Assembly (NCBI GenBank): GCA_016930235.1 | Contig: JAFGHI010000011.1 | Location: 1-48,177 of the forward strand | Reading direction: 5' to 3' | From: Candidatus Omnitrophota bacterium | Lineage (GTDB): Bacteria; Omnitrophota; Omnitrophia; Omnitrophales; Aquincolibacteriaceae | DNA: 48,177 nucleotides | Shown here: piece after piece, positions 1 to 8,070 of the stretch | Layout of the letters: every line of letters begins with the position of its first letter | Position numbering within the stretch: position 1 is the stretch's first letter | Made by a program: the position numbers and the translations under genes | Notes under the pieces: model-generated | Database searches by the model: none | Told to the model about the DNA's origin: nothing | Seen by the model: only the letters and a program-made list of their open reading frames with translations

Positions 1-28
1 GGGTCATACGTCTTGGGGCCTGGGTCTA

Positions 29-1312
29 TTAGGCTTCGAATTTCCAGAGTTTTCCCCTGCAAACGGTGGCAAGCACTTTGCCCTGGAGTTCCCGTTTCAA
101 AAAGCACGAATTTCTTGATTTGGAACGAAATTCTTGGGGGGTTACCGTCCACTTTCTCTGGACATCGACGAGGGTCACATTGGCTTCTTTGCCTTTGTCG
201 ATGGAACCAAACCCGGAGTTCAGTTTTAAAATTTCTGCGGGGCGTTGAGACATCACACGGACAATATCCTGAAGAGGCCATTTTACTCCGTGATAAAATT
301 CCGTGAGCATCACACCGAGCGCTGTCTCAAGACCAATCACCCCCATGGGGGCCTGGTCAAATTCACGCATTTTATCTTCAGGGGTATGGGGCGCATGATC
401 TGTGGCAACGCAGTCAACCACCCCATCTTTGAGGGCTTTCGTTAAGGCTTCCAGGTCTTCTTTTTCTCTCAGCGGAGGATACATCTTAAAGTTGGTGTTG
501 TAGCCTTCTGCACCTTCATCCGTAAGAGTCAAATTGTGCGGAGTCACATCGGCCGTGACATGGATCCCCTCTTCCTTCGCGCGCCGGATCAGCTCCACCG
601 ACCTCGCCGTTGAAACATGACAAAGGTGTAAATGCCCGCCGCATAACCTGGCAAGCTCGATATCCCTTGCGACAGCGATTTCCTCACTTGCTTTCGGGAT
701 CCCTTTCAGTCCTAAACGGGTTGAGCTAAGCCCTTCATTCATCACGCCTCCAGCCGTCAAAAGCTTATCTTCAGGATGGCTGATTACGATCAAATCAAAC
801 ATCGATGCGTATTCCATGGCCCGGCGCATCAAGAGAGAGTCCATGACCCAATCACCGTCATCCGAAACGGCGACAATGCCCGCTAATTTCAAATCCGCCA
901 TTTCGGAAAGTTCTTTGCCTTCACGGCCTTTGCTGATGGTCCCACAAGGATAGATCGTGAAAGGGACTTCTTGCGCTTTTCGCATAATAATATCAATCAC
1001 GCCCGGATTATCCGCCGCAGGTTTTGTATTGGGCATCGTCACCACCGCCACAAAACCACCTTTCAAGGCCGCCTCCGATCCCGTTCGAATGGTCTCTTTT
1101 CCTTCAAATCCGGGTTCGCGAAAATGGGCGTGAAGATCAATAAGCCCGGGAAAGAGATGATACCCCTTCGCCTCGATCACCTCTTCTTCTGCTGTCGGAT
1201 CAAGCGATTTTCCGATTTGGTTAATCTTCCCCTTTTTGATCCGAATATCGCAGACTTCATCCCGATTATTTTTAGGATCGATCACATGAGCTTGACGAAT
1301 AAGGAGATCCAT
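29..1312 (-). CDS. pyrC: Dihydroorotase, class I
   Basis: Catalyses reversible cyclisation of carbamoyl aspartate to dihydroorotate in cytosolic de novo pyrimidine synthesis. The 427-residue protein has the metal-binding HAHFREPG motif (His61 and His63), the MPNTKP segment, an SDDGDW segment, HVSTARS, and the late catalytic motif ATDHAPHT. These are marks of amidohydrolase-fold class I dihydroorotases, and the length is normal for the family. I place the start at the ATG at 1312, which shares a base with the pyrB stop (TGATG). AGGAGG lies 7 bases upstream; a GTG one codon earlier is the alternative. It is the last visible gene of the pyrR-pyrB-pyrC operon and should share its attenuation control. 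Confidence 0.96.
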   Translation of the reverse strand: MDLLIRQAHVIDPKNNRDEVCDIRIKKGKINQIGKSLDPTAEEEVIEAKGYHLFPGLIDLHAHFREPGFEGKETIRTGSEAALKGGFVAVVTMPNTKPAADNPGVIDIIMRKAQEVPFTIYPCGTISKGREGKELSEMADLKLAGIVAVSDDGDWVMDSLLMRRAMEYASMFDLIVISHPEDKLLTAGGVMNEGLSSTRLGLKGIPKASEEIAVARDIELARLCGGHLHLCHVSTARSVELIRRAKEEGIHVTADVTPHNLTLTDEGAEGYNTNFKMYPPLREKEDLEALTKALKDGVVDCVATDHAPHTPEDKMREFDQAPMGVIGLETALGVMLTEFYHGVKWPLQDIVRVMSQRPAEILKLNSGFGSIDKGKEANVTLVDVQRKWTVTPQEFRSKSRNSCFLKRELQGKVLATVCRGKLWKFEA

Positions 1313-2262
1313 CACTTTGCCTCCTTTTCTTTTTTCGCGGCTCCGGAGACAAGGAATAAGACGGCCATCCGGGCAGCAAGACCATAAGTGACTTGATCCA
1401 AGATGACGGATGCCGGGCTTTCCACAATCTCACTGGTGATCTCGATCCCCCGGTTCACCGGCCCGGGATGCATAATTAAGACATCGGGCTTCGCATCGCG
1501 TAAAATTTCCCGGTTGATTTGATAAGCTGTCGCGTATTCACGAATGCTTGGAAAAAAAGACTCTTGCTGCCTTTCCAATTGAATTCTTAAGAGATTAATC
1601 ACATCGGCATCCTTCACGGCTTGACAAAGATCGGTCGTCACACGCACCCCCAACTCTCCGACACGGGCCGGCAGCAAAGTCTTGGGCGCACAAACCGTTA
1701 CGTTGGCTCCCAATTTAGTCAAACCCCAAATATTGGACCGGGCCACCCGGCTGTGTAAGATGTCTCCCACAAAAGTCACATTGAGGCCTTCGATTTTCCC
1801 TTTCTTTTCCAGGATCGTGAACATATCCAAGAGGGCCTGCGTCGGATGTTCATTGATCCCGTCACCGGCATTGATAACGCTTGCCTTCAAATGATGCGCA
1901 AGTCGGTGCGGGGCCCCTGAACTTCCGTGACGCATCACGACCACATCCACCTTAAGCGCCTCAATATTGCGTGCGGTGTCTTTCAGGGTTTCTCCCTTGA
2001 CGATACTCGACATCGAAGATGCGACATGGATGGTGTCTGCGCTTAATCTTTTTTCGGCAAGTTCAAATGAAACCCGTGTTCGGGTGCTCGGCTCAAAGAA
2101 AAGATTGGCAACGGTTTTACCCCGGAGAACCGGAACCTTTTTGACCGGACGAAGCGAAATGTCTCTGAATGATTTCGCCGTTTCCAAGACAAGTTCGATT
2201 TCTTCCCGCGATAAATCCCTGAGGCCCAGAAGATCCTTTCTTGTCCACTGAATTTGTGTCAT
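1312..2262 (-). CDS. pyrB: Aspartate carbamoyltransferase catalytic subunit
   Basis: Transfers the carbamoyl group from carbamoyl phosphate to aspartate, the committed step of pyrimidine synthesis. The 316-residue protein carries the carbamoyl-phosphate motif [13 protein letters not shown] near residue 55, [10 protein letters not shown] in the middle, and MHPGPVNRG near the end, all diagnostic of the catalytic chain. Length matches free-standing catalytic subunits. No pyrI regulatory chain is seen. The start codon overlaps the pyrR stop (ATGA), and its own stop overlaps the pyrC start, so the three genes are probably translationally coupled. Confidence 0.97.
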   Translation of the reverse strand: MTQIQWTRKDLLGLRDLSREEIELVLETAKSFRDISLRPVKKVPVLRGKTVANLFFEPSTRTRVSFELAEKRLSADTIHVASSMSSIVKGETLKDTARNIEALKVDVVVMRHGSSGAPHRLAHHLKASVINAGDGINEHPTQALLDMFTILEKKGKIEGLNVTFVGDILHSRVARSNIWGLTKLGANVTVCAPKTLLPARVGELGVRVTTDLCQAVKDADVINLLRIQLERQQESFFPSIREYATAYQINREILRDAKPDVLIMHPGPVNRGIEITSEIVESPASVILDQVTYGLAARMAVLFLVSGAAKKEKEAK

Positions 2263-2807
2263 GAGTCACGCCTTTCTTTGACCACAACTTCATCGGCATC
2301 ATCGTTTTCCACCAAACGCAAGACAACTTCTTCGTCTTTAGACGTTGGGATGTTCTTGCCGACATAATCCGCTTTAATCGGCAATTCCCTATGTCCTCGG
2401 TCGATCAAAACAGCCAATTGGATCGCTTTCGGACGTCCAAAATCGACGACGGCATCCAAAGCCGCCCGCACGGTCCGGCCCGTATAAAGGACATCATCGA
2501 CCAAGATCACAACTTTATCGGCTATATCCTCCGGGATATCCGTCTCACGGATAGCAGGACGCGGCCCAATCTCACTCAGATCATCCCGGTAAAGGGTAAT
2601 ATCCAGAATTCCGAGAGGGATCTCCACATCTTCAATCGCCCGGATTTGCTTCTGGATCCTCTCGGCCAGAAAAACCCCTCTTGTCCGGACCCCGATAATG
2701 ACAAGATTTTTTGTGCCTTGATTACGTTCCAAAATCTCATGGGCAATACGGATAATAGCGCGATGGATCCCTTCTGAATCCAAGACCTGCCTTACTTCCT
2801 GATTCAT
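2259..2807 (-). CDS. pyrR: PyrR bifunctional pyr operon attenuator / uracil phosphoribosyltransferase
   Basis: RNA-binding regulator that senses UMP or UTP and promotes termination in the pyr leader; many members also convert uracil and PRPP to UMP. The 182-residue protein has the PRPP-binding segment [14 protein letters not shown] and the phosphoribosyltransferase type I fold pattern, with GVRTRGV near the N-terminus. An in-frame extension upstream (to 2852) would run through the leader terminator hairpin, so I chose the ATG at 2807, which has GGAG upstream. A terminator hairpin and a PyrR-binding-like hairpin sit directly in front, which fits autoregulation of pyrR-pyrB-pyrC. Confidence 0.95.
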   Translation of the reverse strand: MNQEVRQVLDSEGIHRAIIRIAHEILERNQGTKNLVIIGVRTRGVFLAERIQKQIRAIEDVEIPLGILDITLYRDDLSEIGPRPAIRETDIPEDIADKVVILVDDVLYTGRTVRAALDAVVDFGRPKAIQLAVLIDRGHRELPIKADYVGKNIPTSKDEEVVLRLVENDDADEVVVKERRDS

Positions 2808-2823
2808 GTTGTCTTCTCCGGGC

Positions 2824-2850
2824 AAAAAAATACCCCGTCTTGAACGGGGC
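2824..2850 (-). terminator. pyr leader attenuator terminator
   Basis: On the minus strand a six-pair stem CCCCGT / ACGGGG is followed by TATTTTTTT, a standard intrinsic terminator. It lies between the pyr promoter and the pyrR ribosome binding site, so it can only act by premature termination. This is the expected architecture for PyrR attenuation. Confidence 0.85.
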
Positions 2851-2890
2851 ATTGCATTTCCTGATTTTTGATGACCGACTTCATTTTTTC

Positions 2891-2926
2891 TCCCTTGTCA
2901 GTGTCACAGCACCGACTTAAAAGGAC
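2891..2926 (-). promoter_or_regulatory. PyrR-binding hairpin in pyr leader
   Basis: The leader RNA folds as GTCGGTG / CACTGAC closing on a CTGTGA loop, extended after an internal bulge by CCTT / AAGG. The loop fits the CNGNGA core of known PyrR anti-antiterminator loops. A second copy of AAGTCGGT lies at 2874-2881 and can also pair with ACTGAC, giving competing folds. Assignment is by pattern and context with pyrR next door. Confidence 0.7.
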
Positions 2927-2945
2927 TTACTTCAAAAGTTGCGTC

Positions 2946-2974
2946 ATTCTACTGATCGAGATATCTCGAGTCAA
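2946..2974 (-). promoter_or_regulatory. pyr operon sigma-70-type promoter with palindromic spacer
   Basis: TTGACT (2969-2974) and TAGAAT (2946-2951) are separated by exactly 17 bases. The spacer holds most of a perfect 14-base palindrome, TCGAGATATCTCGA (2956-2969), which could be an operator. Transcription would begin near 2939, leaving a leader of about 130 bases before pyrR. Confidence 0.7.
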
Positions 2975-3065
2975 GCAAGAATCTGGATTTTTTTCGACCA
3001 CGTCCCGATTAAAATATTCTAACTCTTGCTCTGGGAAGGAGTAAGGTGAAATTACCAAATTGGTC

Positions 3066-3480
3066 TTTGAAAGGGCTCTTTCTTTAAGCCGAGTTCTGTC
3101 CAGTCTCGATTGAAACTGGGATGATCATCTATCTAGGTCCCCAATTACTCGGGGACTCAAGCAGCCTACCCGACGAATCTAAAGGAAGTGGGCACTTCCC
3201 CCTTCCGAAGAAGGATTTTCGTCCTATTTGGCTTTTCTTCACGTAGAGATTGCCGCGTTTCACCCTCGCAACACGATTTCCGTGTTGCGAGACTCGTCTC
3301 TGTGGCTCTCCCACCTACGCAATAAGCTTGGGTGGGTCTGCTAAGGTTTTTAGCAGAGATCCGCTTTGATGAGTATCTCATCAAAGGATGGGTATTACCC
3401 ACTACGCTGCCCTCTGAAGCTCGGACTTTCCTCGACTGCTTTTTCAAGCAGCCGCGATCATCCAAAAGAACCCTTTCAAA
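3066..3480 (-). ncRNA. rnpB: RNase P RNA, bacterial class A
   Basis: The catalytic RNA that trims tRNA 5' leaders. Conserved blocks appear in order on the minus strand: GAGGAAAGTCCGAGCTTC, AGAGGGCAGCGT, GGGTGAAACGCGGCAATCTC, and ACAGAACTCGGCTTA near the 3' end. The ends pair as helix P1: TTTGAAAGGG at 3471-3480 with CCCTTTCAAA at 3066-3075. The size of about 415 bases is usual for class A. It starts only 26 bases after the lipoprotein gene, so it may be read from the same promoter. Exact ends are inferred from P1. Confidence 0.96.
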
Positions 3481-3506
3481 GATCAATTCAAGTAATCCGT
3501 CTTTCT

Positions 3507-3851
3507 TTAAGCTTGAGCATCCATTTCCTTAAGCTGCATTTCTGAAAAATGGGCCCAAACAAGATCCGGATGTTTTGTGCTCACTTCATCAAACAGGGCT
3601 CGGGCTTCTTCGTCATGGCCCAAAGCCATATGACTGCGGGCGATATAATAAAGGGAGATGACCGCCAAGTTACCTTCCGGATTTTCATCGATATATTCCT
3701 GATATTTCTGAATCGCTCTTTCATACTCACCTTTTTGATAGAGCCGTTCAGCCTGAGAATAATTGCCAAAATAAAAGTGTTCGGGATTTCGCGCACACGA
3801 AAGTAAAATGAATACTCCCAATCCCCATAAAAGGTACCTGACTTGCCTCAT
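3507..3851 (-). CDS. Small TPR lipoprotein
   Basis: A 114-residue predicted lipoprotein. A short hydrophobic signal ends in the lipobox LLSC (Cys19), after which the mature chain would be lipidated. The rest looks like two to three tetratricopeptide helices (AERLYQKGEYERAIQKYQEY, then the stretch around ALGHDEEARALFDEV). Such proteins resemble short relatives of the BamD or YbgF type and usually act as periplasmic or outer-membrane scaffolds; the partner here is unknown. The start has GGGGGGAGG just upstream and a good promoter at 3893-3921. Confidence 0.85.
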   Translation of the reverse strand: MRQVRYLLWGLGVFILLSCARNPEHFYFGNYSQAERLYQKGEYERAIQKYQEYIDENPEGNLAVISLYYIARSHMALGHDEEARALFDEVSTKHPDLVWAHFSEMQLKEMDAQA

Positions 3852-3892
3852 AAGGCCTCCCCCCTAAGATTTGGCTTCACGATTGAAATTTA

Positions 3893-3921
3893 AGTGTATT
3901 TTGGCTACCCTAGCATGTCAA
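3893..3921 (-). promoter_or_regulatory. Sigma-70-type promoter of lipoprotein gene
   Basis: TTGACA at 3916-3921 and TACACT at 3893-3898 with a 17-base spacer, about 40 bases upstream of the start codon. The -35 box directly abuts the terminator of the porin gene, so this transcription unit is freshly started and may include rnpB. Confidence 0.7.
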
Positions 3922-4008
3922 GAAAAAACCCCGGTCTCCGGGAGCCGCTTTGATCTGGCACCTAAATGCCAAAGGGAGGCGGAAGAGACCGGGGCCAATT
4001 TTTCTTGA
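3919..4008 (-). terminator. Long terminator hairpin after porin gene
   Basis: A large imperfect inverted repeat: the outer arms CCCCGGTCTC / GAGACCGGGG are followed on both strands by A/T-rich tails (minus-strand exit GGGGTTTTTTCTTG). An inner hairpin GGCA-CCTAAA-TGCC sits at the tip. It lies just after the porin stop codon and is a strong intrinsic terminator, possibly bidirectional. Confidence 0.8.
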
Positions 4009-4030
4009 ACCCCTACCGGCTATTCTGGGT

Positions 4031-5320
4031 CTAAATCAGGTAAATCATCTGGGCTGCAATATTGGTCTGAGCACTATGAGCGCCCGGGAAAATACTGTCG
4101 TCATTGGCCTTGTCATGCCGGAACTCCGCTCGGGCGATAAGACGATCGCTCAGTTTATATTCGGCTGTGACGGTTTGTCCAAAAACCGTATCCGTCAGGC
4201 CGGTACGGAATAAGGCATCATCACGGAAAATTTCAGCGCGATAAGCTAATGCCAGTTTGTTTGTAATCTGATACCGGGCATATCCAGCAAAACCCCACCA
4301 ATCCCCGTCATTCGTGCGGGGTAAAGCGCTCCCCGGGTCTTGAATATCATGCTGAACGCCGTAATCCACATTGCCCGCAATCGACAATCGATCTGTCACG
4401 TCCCAGTTAACAACGTGCGTCAAGAGCCACCGTTTGCCGGCAACAGTATCATCCACTTCTCCGCCCCAATAAAGAGCATGGAAAACAGAAACGCCGTCGA
4501 TCGGTTCATAGCCGACCGCCGATTCAAGTGTTTTGAAACTGTTGTTGTCGATCGGATTATCCCATCCGTTATTCAATCCGAAATAAACATCCAGGAAATC
4601 ATTGAAGAGTCCGAAATTCGACCGGATGCCGGTATGGATAAAAGGAAGCGAGAAACCAAACATCACCGATCTGGATATATTCCAGTTATCGGGGGCCTCG
4701 ATCACTTCCATTCCGGCAAGCGTCGCAAAACGGCCGGCTTTCAAATTCACCATTTCAGGGAAGATCTCACTTTCTGCAAAAAAAGGTGTCGGTACGTTAT
4801 ATTCCACATAGGCCTGCTCGAGATCGACGACGTCTCCATCGCCATCGCCATTCACAACCGAGGCATCTTGACCGAATACCACGTCAACACGAAATCCGGC
4901 ATCCCCCGGTTCCTGGGCCGCCTTCTCAAAATAGAGTTCTGCAGCGTTCAGCGAAAAGGATCCATCATTGGAATCGAAAACCCTAAGCGGTACTGTCGAA
5001 GCGGCTGCGCTTGACGCTGTCGCCGGTTGCCGGAAATGATTATTCCATTGAGCGTCGACGTATCCGCCAAACTGAATATCTTCGGCGGCCCGTAAGAACC
5101 CTCCGGGTTCGCGTCCTTCCTCAGGAGAAGGTACATACAACTCGCGAGAAGGACCCTTCTCGCGCATCGCCAATTGTTTTTCAAGGACCATCAATCGATC
5201 CGATAAGGCCTTGATTTCATTTTTGAGCGCCATCACCTCATTGACTTCGGCAAAGGCCGTCGATGACATCAAGAATACAAGCATAACAAAGTAAATTAAA
5301 AATGGACGCCGCTTATTCAT
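4031..5320 (-). CDS. Outer-membrane beta-barrel porin, BBP2/OmpL-like
   Basis: A 429-residue predicted outer-membrane channel. It starts with a signal peptide (MNKRRPFLIYFVMLVFLMSS, then TAFA cleavage), then a short coiled coil (about residues 28-55, VNEVMALKNEIKALSDRLM), then a long region rich in alternating aromatic and polar residues ending in MIYLI. GGYVDAQWNNHF, the VDLEQAYVEYN segment and LKAGRFATLAGMEVIEA resemble the putative beta-barrel porin-2 family. An acidic loop (NGDGDGDVVD) could bind calcium. I chose the ATG at 5320 (GGAGGG upstream); the longer open frame to 5641 runs through the tRNA. Substrate unknown. A candidate sigma-54 promoter lies upstream. Confidence 0.85.
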   Translation of the reverse strand: MNKRRPFLIYFVMLVFLMSSTAFAEVNEVMALKNEIKALSDRLMVLEKQLAMREKGPSRELYVPSPEEGREPGGFLRAAEDIQFGGYVDAQWNNHFRQPATASSAAASTVPLRVFDSNDGSFSLNAAELYFEKAAQEPGDAGFRVDVVFGQDASVVNGDGDGDVVDLEQAYVEYNVPTPFFAESEIFPEMVNLKAGRFATLAGMEVIEAPDNWNISRSVMFGFSLPFIHTGIRSNFGLFNDFLDVYFGLNNGWDNPIDNNSFKTLESAVGYEPIDGVSVFHALYWGGEVDDTVAGKRWLLTHVVNWDVTDRLSIAGNVDYGVQHDIQDPGSALPRTNDGDWWGFAGYARYQITNKLALAYRAEIFRDDALFRTGLTDTVFGQTVTAEYKLSDRLIARAEFRHDKANDDSIFPGAHSAQTNIAAQMIYLI

Positions 5321-5339
5321 AATATTTCCCTCCATAATT

Positions 5340-5388
5340 GTGACGATAAAATTTTCATTTGCCGTCACATGTACAACTCTCATGCCAA
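5340..5388 (-). promoter_or_regulatory. Candidate sigma-54 promoter and leader hairpin of porin gene
   Basis: TTGGCATGAGAGTTGTA (5372-5388, minus strand) matches the -24/-12 consensus TGGCACG-N4-TTGCW except two positions (C to T after TGGCA, and GT instead of GC at -12). The start site would be near 5360. Just downstream TGTGACG / CGTCACA (5340-5370) forms a 7-pair inverted repeat around an AT-rich loop. I found no convincing sigma-70 boxes here. Confidence 0.4.
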
Positions 5389-5497
5389 ACTTCAGGATTA
5401 ATCGACATATCCAATGAGAGCTCATGACAAGCGGGCCTAATCTTGAGCGCAAATTTGAAACTCTTGAATGGAATAACTCATACACAAATGTCATCAA

Positions 5498-5513
5498 CCG
5501 ACAAATTTGTCGG
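5498..5513. promoter_or_regulatory. Perfect 16-base palindrome upstream of porin
   Basis: CCGACAAATTTGTCGG is a perfect dyad with an AT-rich centre. It lies about 140 bases upstream of the candidate sigma-54 start site, a usual distance for an enhancer-binding-protein site. The rest of the 5321-5610 gap holds no gene that I can see. Confidence 0.45.
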
Positions 5514-5610
5514 AGCTTTATGACGGGAAAATTAAGGGACGGCGGACATGCCTTATCACCTAAGAAGTTGGCGCCTTTCGAATATGAGTTTTGATTTCTT
5601 CCAGGAGGTT

Positions 5611-5684
5611 TGGGCCCGCCAGGACTCGAACCTGGGACCAAGCGATTATGAGTCGCCTGCTCTAACCGACTGAGCTACGGGCCC
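5611..5684 (-). tRNA. tRNA-Ile(CAU), lysidine type
   Basis: A 74-base cloverleaf: acceptor GGGCCCG pairs with CGGGCCC, D-loop AGCTCAGTCGGTTAGAGC, anticodon arm GGCGACTCATAATCGCT with CAT anticodon, T-arm CCAGGTTCGAGTCCTGG, discriminator A. The anticodon arm and variable loop (CTTGGTC) match isoleucine tRNAs read as AUA after TilS lysidine modification better than methionine tRNAs. CCA is not encoded. A TACAAT -10-like box lies at 5704-5709, 20 bases upstream. Confidence 0.9.
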
Positions 5685-5712
5685 ACTTGCGGATAGCTTG
5701 TAAATTGTAGCA

Positions 5713-5751
5713 CAAAAAAAACGGGCCTTCCTCTCTTTTAGGAAAGCCCTT
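5713..5751 (-). terminator. Terminator of the rpoD-receiver operon
   Basis: Minus-strand stem GGGCtTTCCT / AGGAAgGCCC with a seven-base loop followed by GTTTTTTTT, just after the receiver gene stop. It separates the macromolecular-synthesis operon from the tRNA gene. Confidence 0.85.
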
Positions 5752-5778
5752 TCTTAAATAATAACTGTTTCTCTTCGC

Positions 5779-6186
5779 TTAGCCGCGACTTAAAACTTTG
5801 TCGATCCGCTCTTTGACATCATTCGCATCAAAAGGCTTTTCAATGTAATCGCTGATACCTTCCACTTCAAAAAGCGATTTCATGGTCTCACCCGCATTGG
5901 TCAACATAATAATAGGCGTCCTGCGTACCTTATCTTCCTCATCAGGATCGTCATGACGGAATGATCTAAGTTTTCGGATAAAGCTCAATCCCTCATCACC
6001 ATCCTTAAGCCATACGTCTAAAAGAACAAGAGCGGGACGTTCTTGAACGGCAACCTCGTAACCCTTTTCGCTTGTATGAGCAATCACAACATCAAAGCCA
6101 AACTTACTTAAGCGTACCTTCAAAATTTCACAAATATCTTCCTCATCATCCAAAATCAAGATCTTCTTTTTTCCCTCGGTCATCAT
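5779..6186 (-). CDS. Stand-alone response-regulator receiver protein
   Basis: A CheY-like single-domain receiver of 135 residues. The acidic pocket is DDEED near residue 12, the phospho-accepting Asp lies in LVLLDVW, the switch Thr/Ser region is IIMLTNAG, and the conserved Lys is in IEKPF. A 12-residue acidic insertion (FRHDDPDEEDKV) sits between alpha-3 and beta-4, longer than in CheY. No output domain, so it must act by protein contact. I chose the ATG at 6186, with GGGAG five bases upstream. It follows rpoD by about 35 bases, so it probably shares its transcript. Kinase partner not seen. Confidence 0.88.
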   Translation of the reverse strand: MMTEGKKKILILDDEEDICEILKVRLSKFGFDVVIAHTSEKGYEVAVQERPALVLLDVWLKDGDEGLSFIRKLRSFRHDDPDEEDKVRRTPIIMLTNAGETMKSLFEVEGISDYIEKPFDANDVKERIDKVLSRG

Positions 6187-6221
6187 AGGGTCTCCCTTGA
6201 TCAAAGGACTTCGATCATCCG

Positions 6222-7922
6222 TTAATCACTCAGTTTGACATCGAGAAAATTTTTAAGCCTCCGGGCACGCGTGGGATGGCGAAGTTTCCGCAAGGCCTTG
6301 GCTTCAATTTGACGCACACGCTCTCGGGTAACATTAAAAATTTGCCCGACCTCTTCCAAGGTCCGCGGATAACCGTCCCCAATCCCAAACCTAAGCCGAA
6401 GGACCTTTTCTTCTCTTTCGGTCAAGGTCAAAAGAACATCATCCATCTGTTCTTTGAGCATACTATAGGCGGTCGCATTGGCCGGGGAAACAGCCGATTT
6501 ATCCTCGATAAAGTCACCAAAACTTGTATCCCCTTCATCCCCAATGGGAGTTTGTAAGCTGATGGGTTCCTGAGCAATCTTCAAAATGCCTTTGACTTTC
6601 TCAAGCGGCATTTTCATCACATGGGCCACTTCTTCAGGGGTCGGTTCGCGGCCCGTTTCCTGGACCAAGTGACGGGAAGCCCGGAAAAACTTGTTGATCG
6701 TCTCAATCATATGCACCGGAATTCGGATTGTTCGCGCCTGATCAGCAATCGAACGGGTAATGGCCTGACGGATCCACCAGGTCGCATACGTCGAAAATTT
6801 ATATCCCCTTTTATATTCGAATTTGTCCACGGCCTTCATTAAACCAATATTGCCCTCTTGGATAAGGTCCAGGAAAGATAATCCGCGGTTGGTATACTTC
6901 TTGGCAATACTCACGACCAAACGTAGGTTGGCAGCCACTAATTCCTTCTTCGCTTTCGAGAGTTCCCTTTCTCTCTTCTGAATAAGTTTAAACCGCTCGT
7001 AGATCTTTTTTTCCGGCTCGCCAAGCTCACGCAGAATGATACGATTCCGCTCTTCGAACTCCCCAATTTTCCCCCGGACATTTTTCTTTCTGAGCTTCTT
7101 GATCTCATCACGGTTATGTTTGAGCTCCAGAAGTTTTGTCCGCATAATCGCAACGATTTGCTCAACAATTCCGATATTGAGATTGAACTCGCTTAAAAGA
7201 TCCACCAAAGAAGAATTTTTCCGCGAAGCACGTAACCGCCGGATCAGCATCTTCAGCTTTCGCTTCAGGGTAAGAATCTTGCTTTCCTGGTCCTCATCGA
7301 TGATCGCTTCCAAGCTGACTTCACCGCTTAGTATTTTTCGTGCCAATTCCAACACCTCGAACCGCGAAGCCCGGGTTTCATAAACGGCCCTTTTGAGATG
7401 ATCTTCGCAATCTTCAATGCGTTTGGCCAAGGCAATTTCTTCCTGGCGTTTCAAAAGGGGGATCTGCCCCATTTGGCGCAAATACATCCGGACAGGATCA
7501 TCCATCCTCGAACGCCCGTATTCAGCAATGGCGGGAGTGCCTTCATCATCAGAAGCCGTTGAGGACCGCTTGACGTCGGTTGATTTAACATCTTCAATAA
7601 CGGATGGAGCACTCGTATCCGTTTGCGTTTTCCCCCCTACATCAGCTTTGCTGGTTGAAATTTCGACACCTTTTTCGCTCAAGGCAGAACTCACTTCCTC
7701 AATGGTTCCATTGGATTGTTTCTCCGTGGGAAGATGGCCTTTAATCTGATCATAAGTGACATATCCTTTTTTCCGGCTTAAGGCCATCAATTTATCAACG
7801 ATCCCCTGCAGAGATTGTTTTGTACCCGATTTTCTTTCGTGTGCCTTCTTTGTCTTAGAAGGTTTCTTGTGACTGCTTTGGCGGGGCATTTTTTGTTTCT
7901 TACGGGTCATGAACGTTGTCAT
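6222..7922 (-). CDS. rpoD: RNA polymerase primary sigma factor (sigma-70/RpoD)
   Basis: The housekeeping sigma factor. The 566-residue protein has a lysine-rich N-terminus, region 1.1 ([20 protein letters not shown], about residues 45-65), region 1.2 ([17 protein letters not shown]), a long non-conserved linker, region 2 ([20 protein letters not shown] through [20 protein letters not shown]), region 3 ([12 protein letters not shown]), and region 4 with the helix-turn-helix [20 protein letters not shown]. These are all marks of group 1 sigma factors. AAGG lies 8 bases before the ATG at 7922. It follows dnaG by 148 bases, the classic macromolecular-synthesis pairing. Confidence 0.98.
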   Translation of the reverse strand: MTTFMTRKKQKMPRQSSHKKPSKTKKAHERKSGTKQSLQGIVDKLMALSRKKGYVTYDQIKGHLPTEKQSNGTIEEVSSALSEKGVEISTSKADVGGKTQTDTSAPSVIEDVKSTDVKRSSTASDDEGTPAIAEYGRSRMDDPVRMYLRQMGQIPLLKRQEEIALAKRIEDCEDHLKRAVYETRASRFEVLELARKILSGEVSLEAIIDEDQESKILTLKRKLKMLIRRLRASRKNSSLVDLLSEFNLNIGIVEQIVAIMRTKLLELKHNRDEIKKLRKKNVRGKIGEFEERNRIILRELGEPEKKIYERFKLIQKRERELSKAKKELVAANLRLVVSIAKKYTNRGLSFLDLIQEGNIGLMKAVDKFEYKRGYKFSTYATWWIRQAITRSIADQARTIRIPVHMIETINKFFRASRHLVQETGREPTPEEVAHVMKMPLEKVKGILKIAQEPISLQTPIGDEGDTSFGDFIEDKSAVSPANATAYSMLKEQMDDVLLTLTEREEKVLRLRFGIGDGYPRTLEEVGQIFNVTRERVRQIEAKALRKLRHPTRARRLKNFLDVKLSD

Positions 7923-7948
7923 TCCTTTCGCCTTCTATAAGGCATGGC

Positions 7949-7954
7949 ATTATA
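7949..7954 (-). promoter_or_regulatory. Candidate -10 box for rpoD
   Basis: A perfect TATAAT lies 27 bases upstream of the rpoD start, but the -35 region (CTGGTA at 17-base spacing) is poor. Further upstream, AGAGG and CCTCT can pair ahead of seven T residues (about 7978-8010), a weak terminator-like fold that could reduce read-through from dnaG. Both calls are tentative. Confidence 0.35.
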
Positions 7955-8070
7955 CTGATTTATGAAGAAGTTACCAGAAAAAAAGAGGGGGTAAAGCACT
8001 TCAGCCTCTCAGCAAGCGGTTCTCCTCTCAGGAAACCTCCTTTTATGGGGGGAGGAGGGGGGGCCATCAA

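Noticed and set aside
1-28. Possible start of another pyr gene (ATG at 5-7, minus strand) after pyrC
   Set aside because: Only two codons are visible and no ribosome site precedes them.
3129-3532. Several small open frames on both strands over the RNase P RNA
   Set aside because: They coincide with conserved structural blocks of the RNA and encode no recognisable protein.
5321-5641. N-terminal extension of the porin frame to 5641
   Set aside because: It runs through the tRNA gene, and a good signal peptide with ribosome site begins at 5320.
5611-5684. Elongator or initiator tRNA-Met for the CAT anticodon
   Set aside because: Anticodon arm and variable region fit tRNA-Ile with lysidine; initiator features such as three G-C pairs in the anticodon stem are absent.
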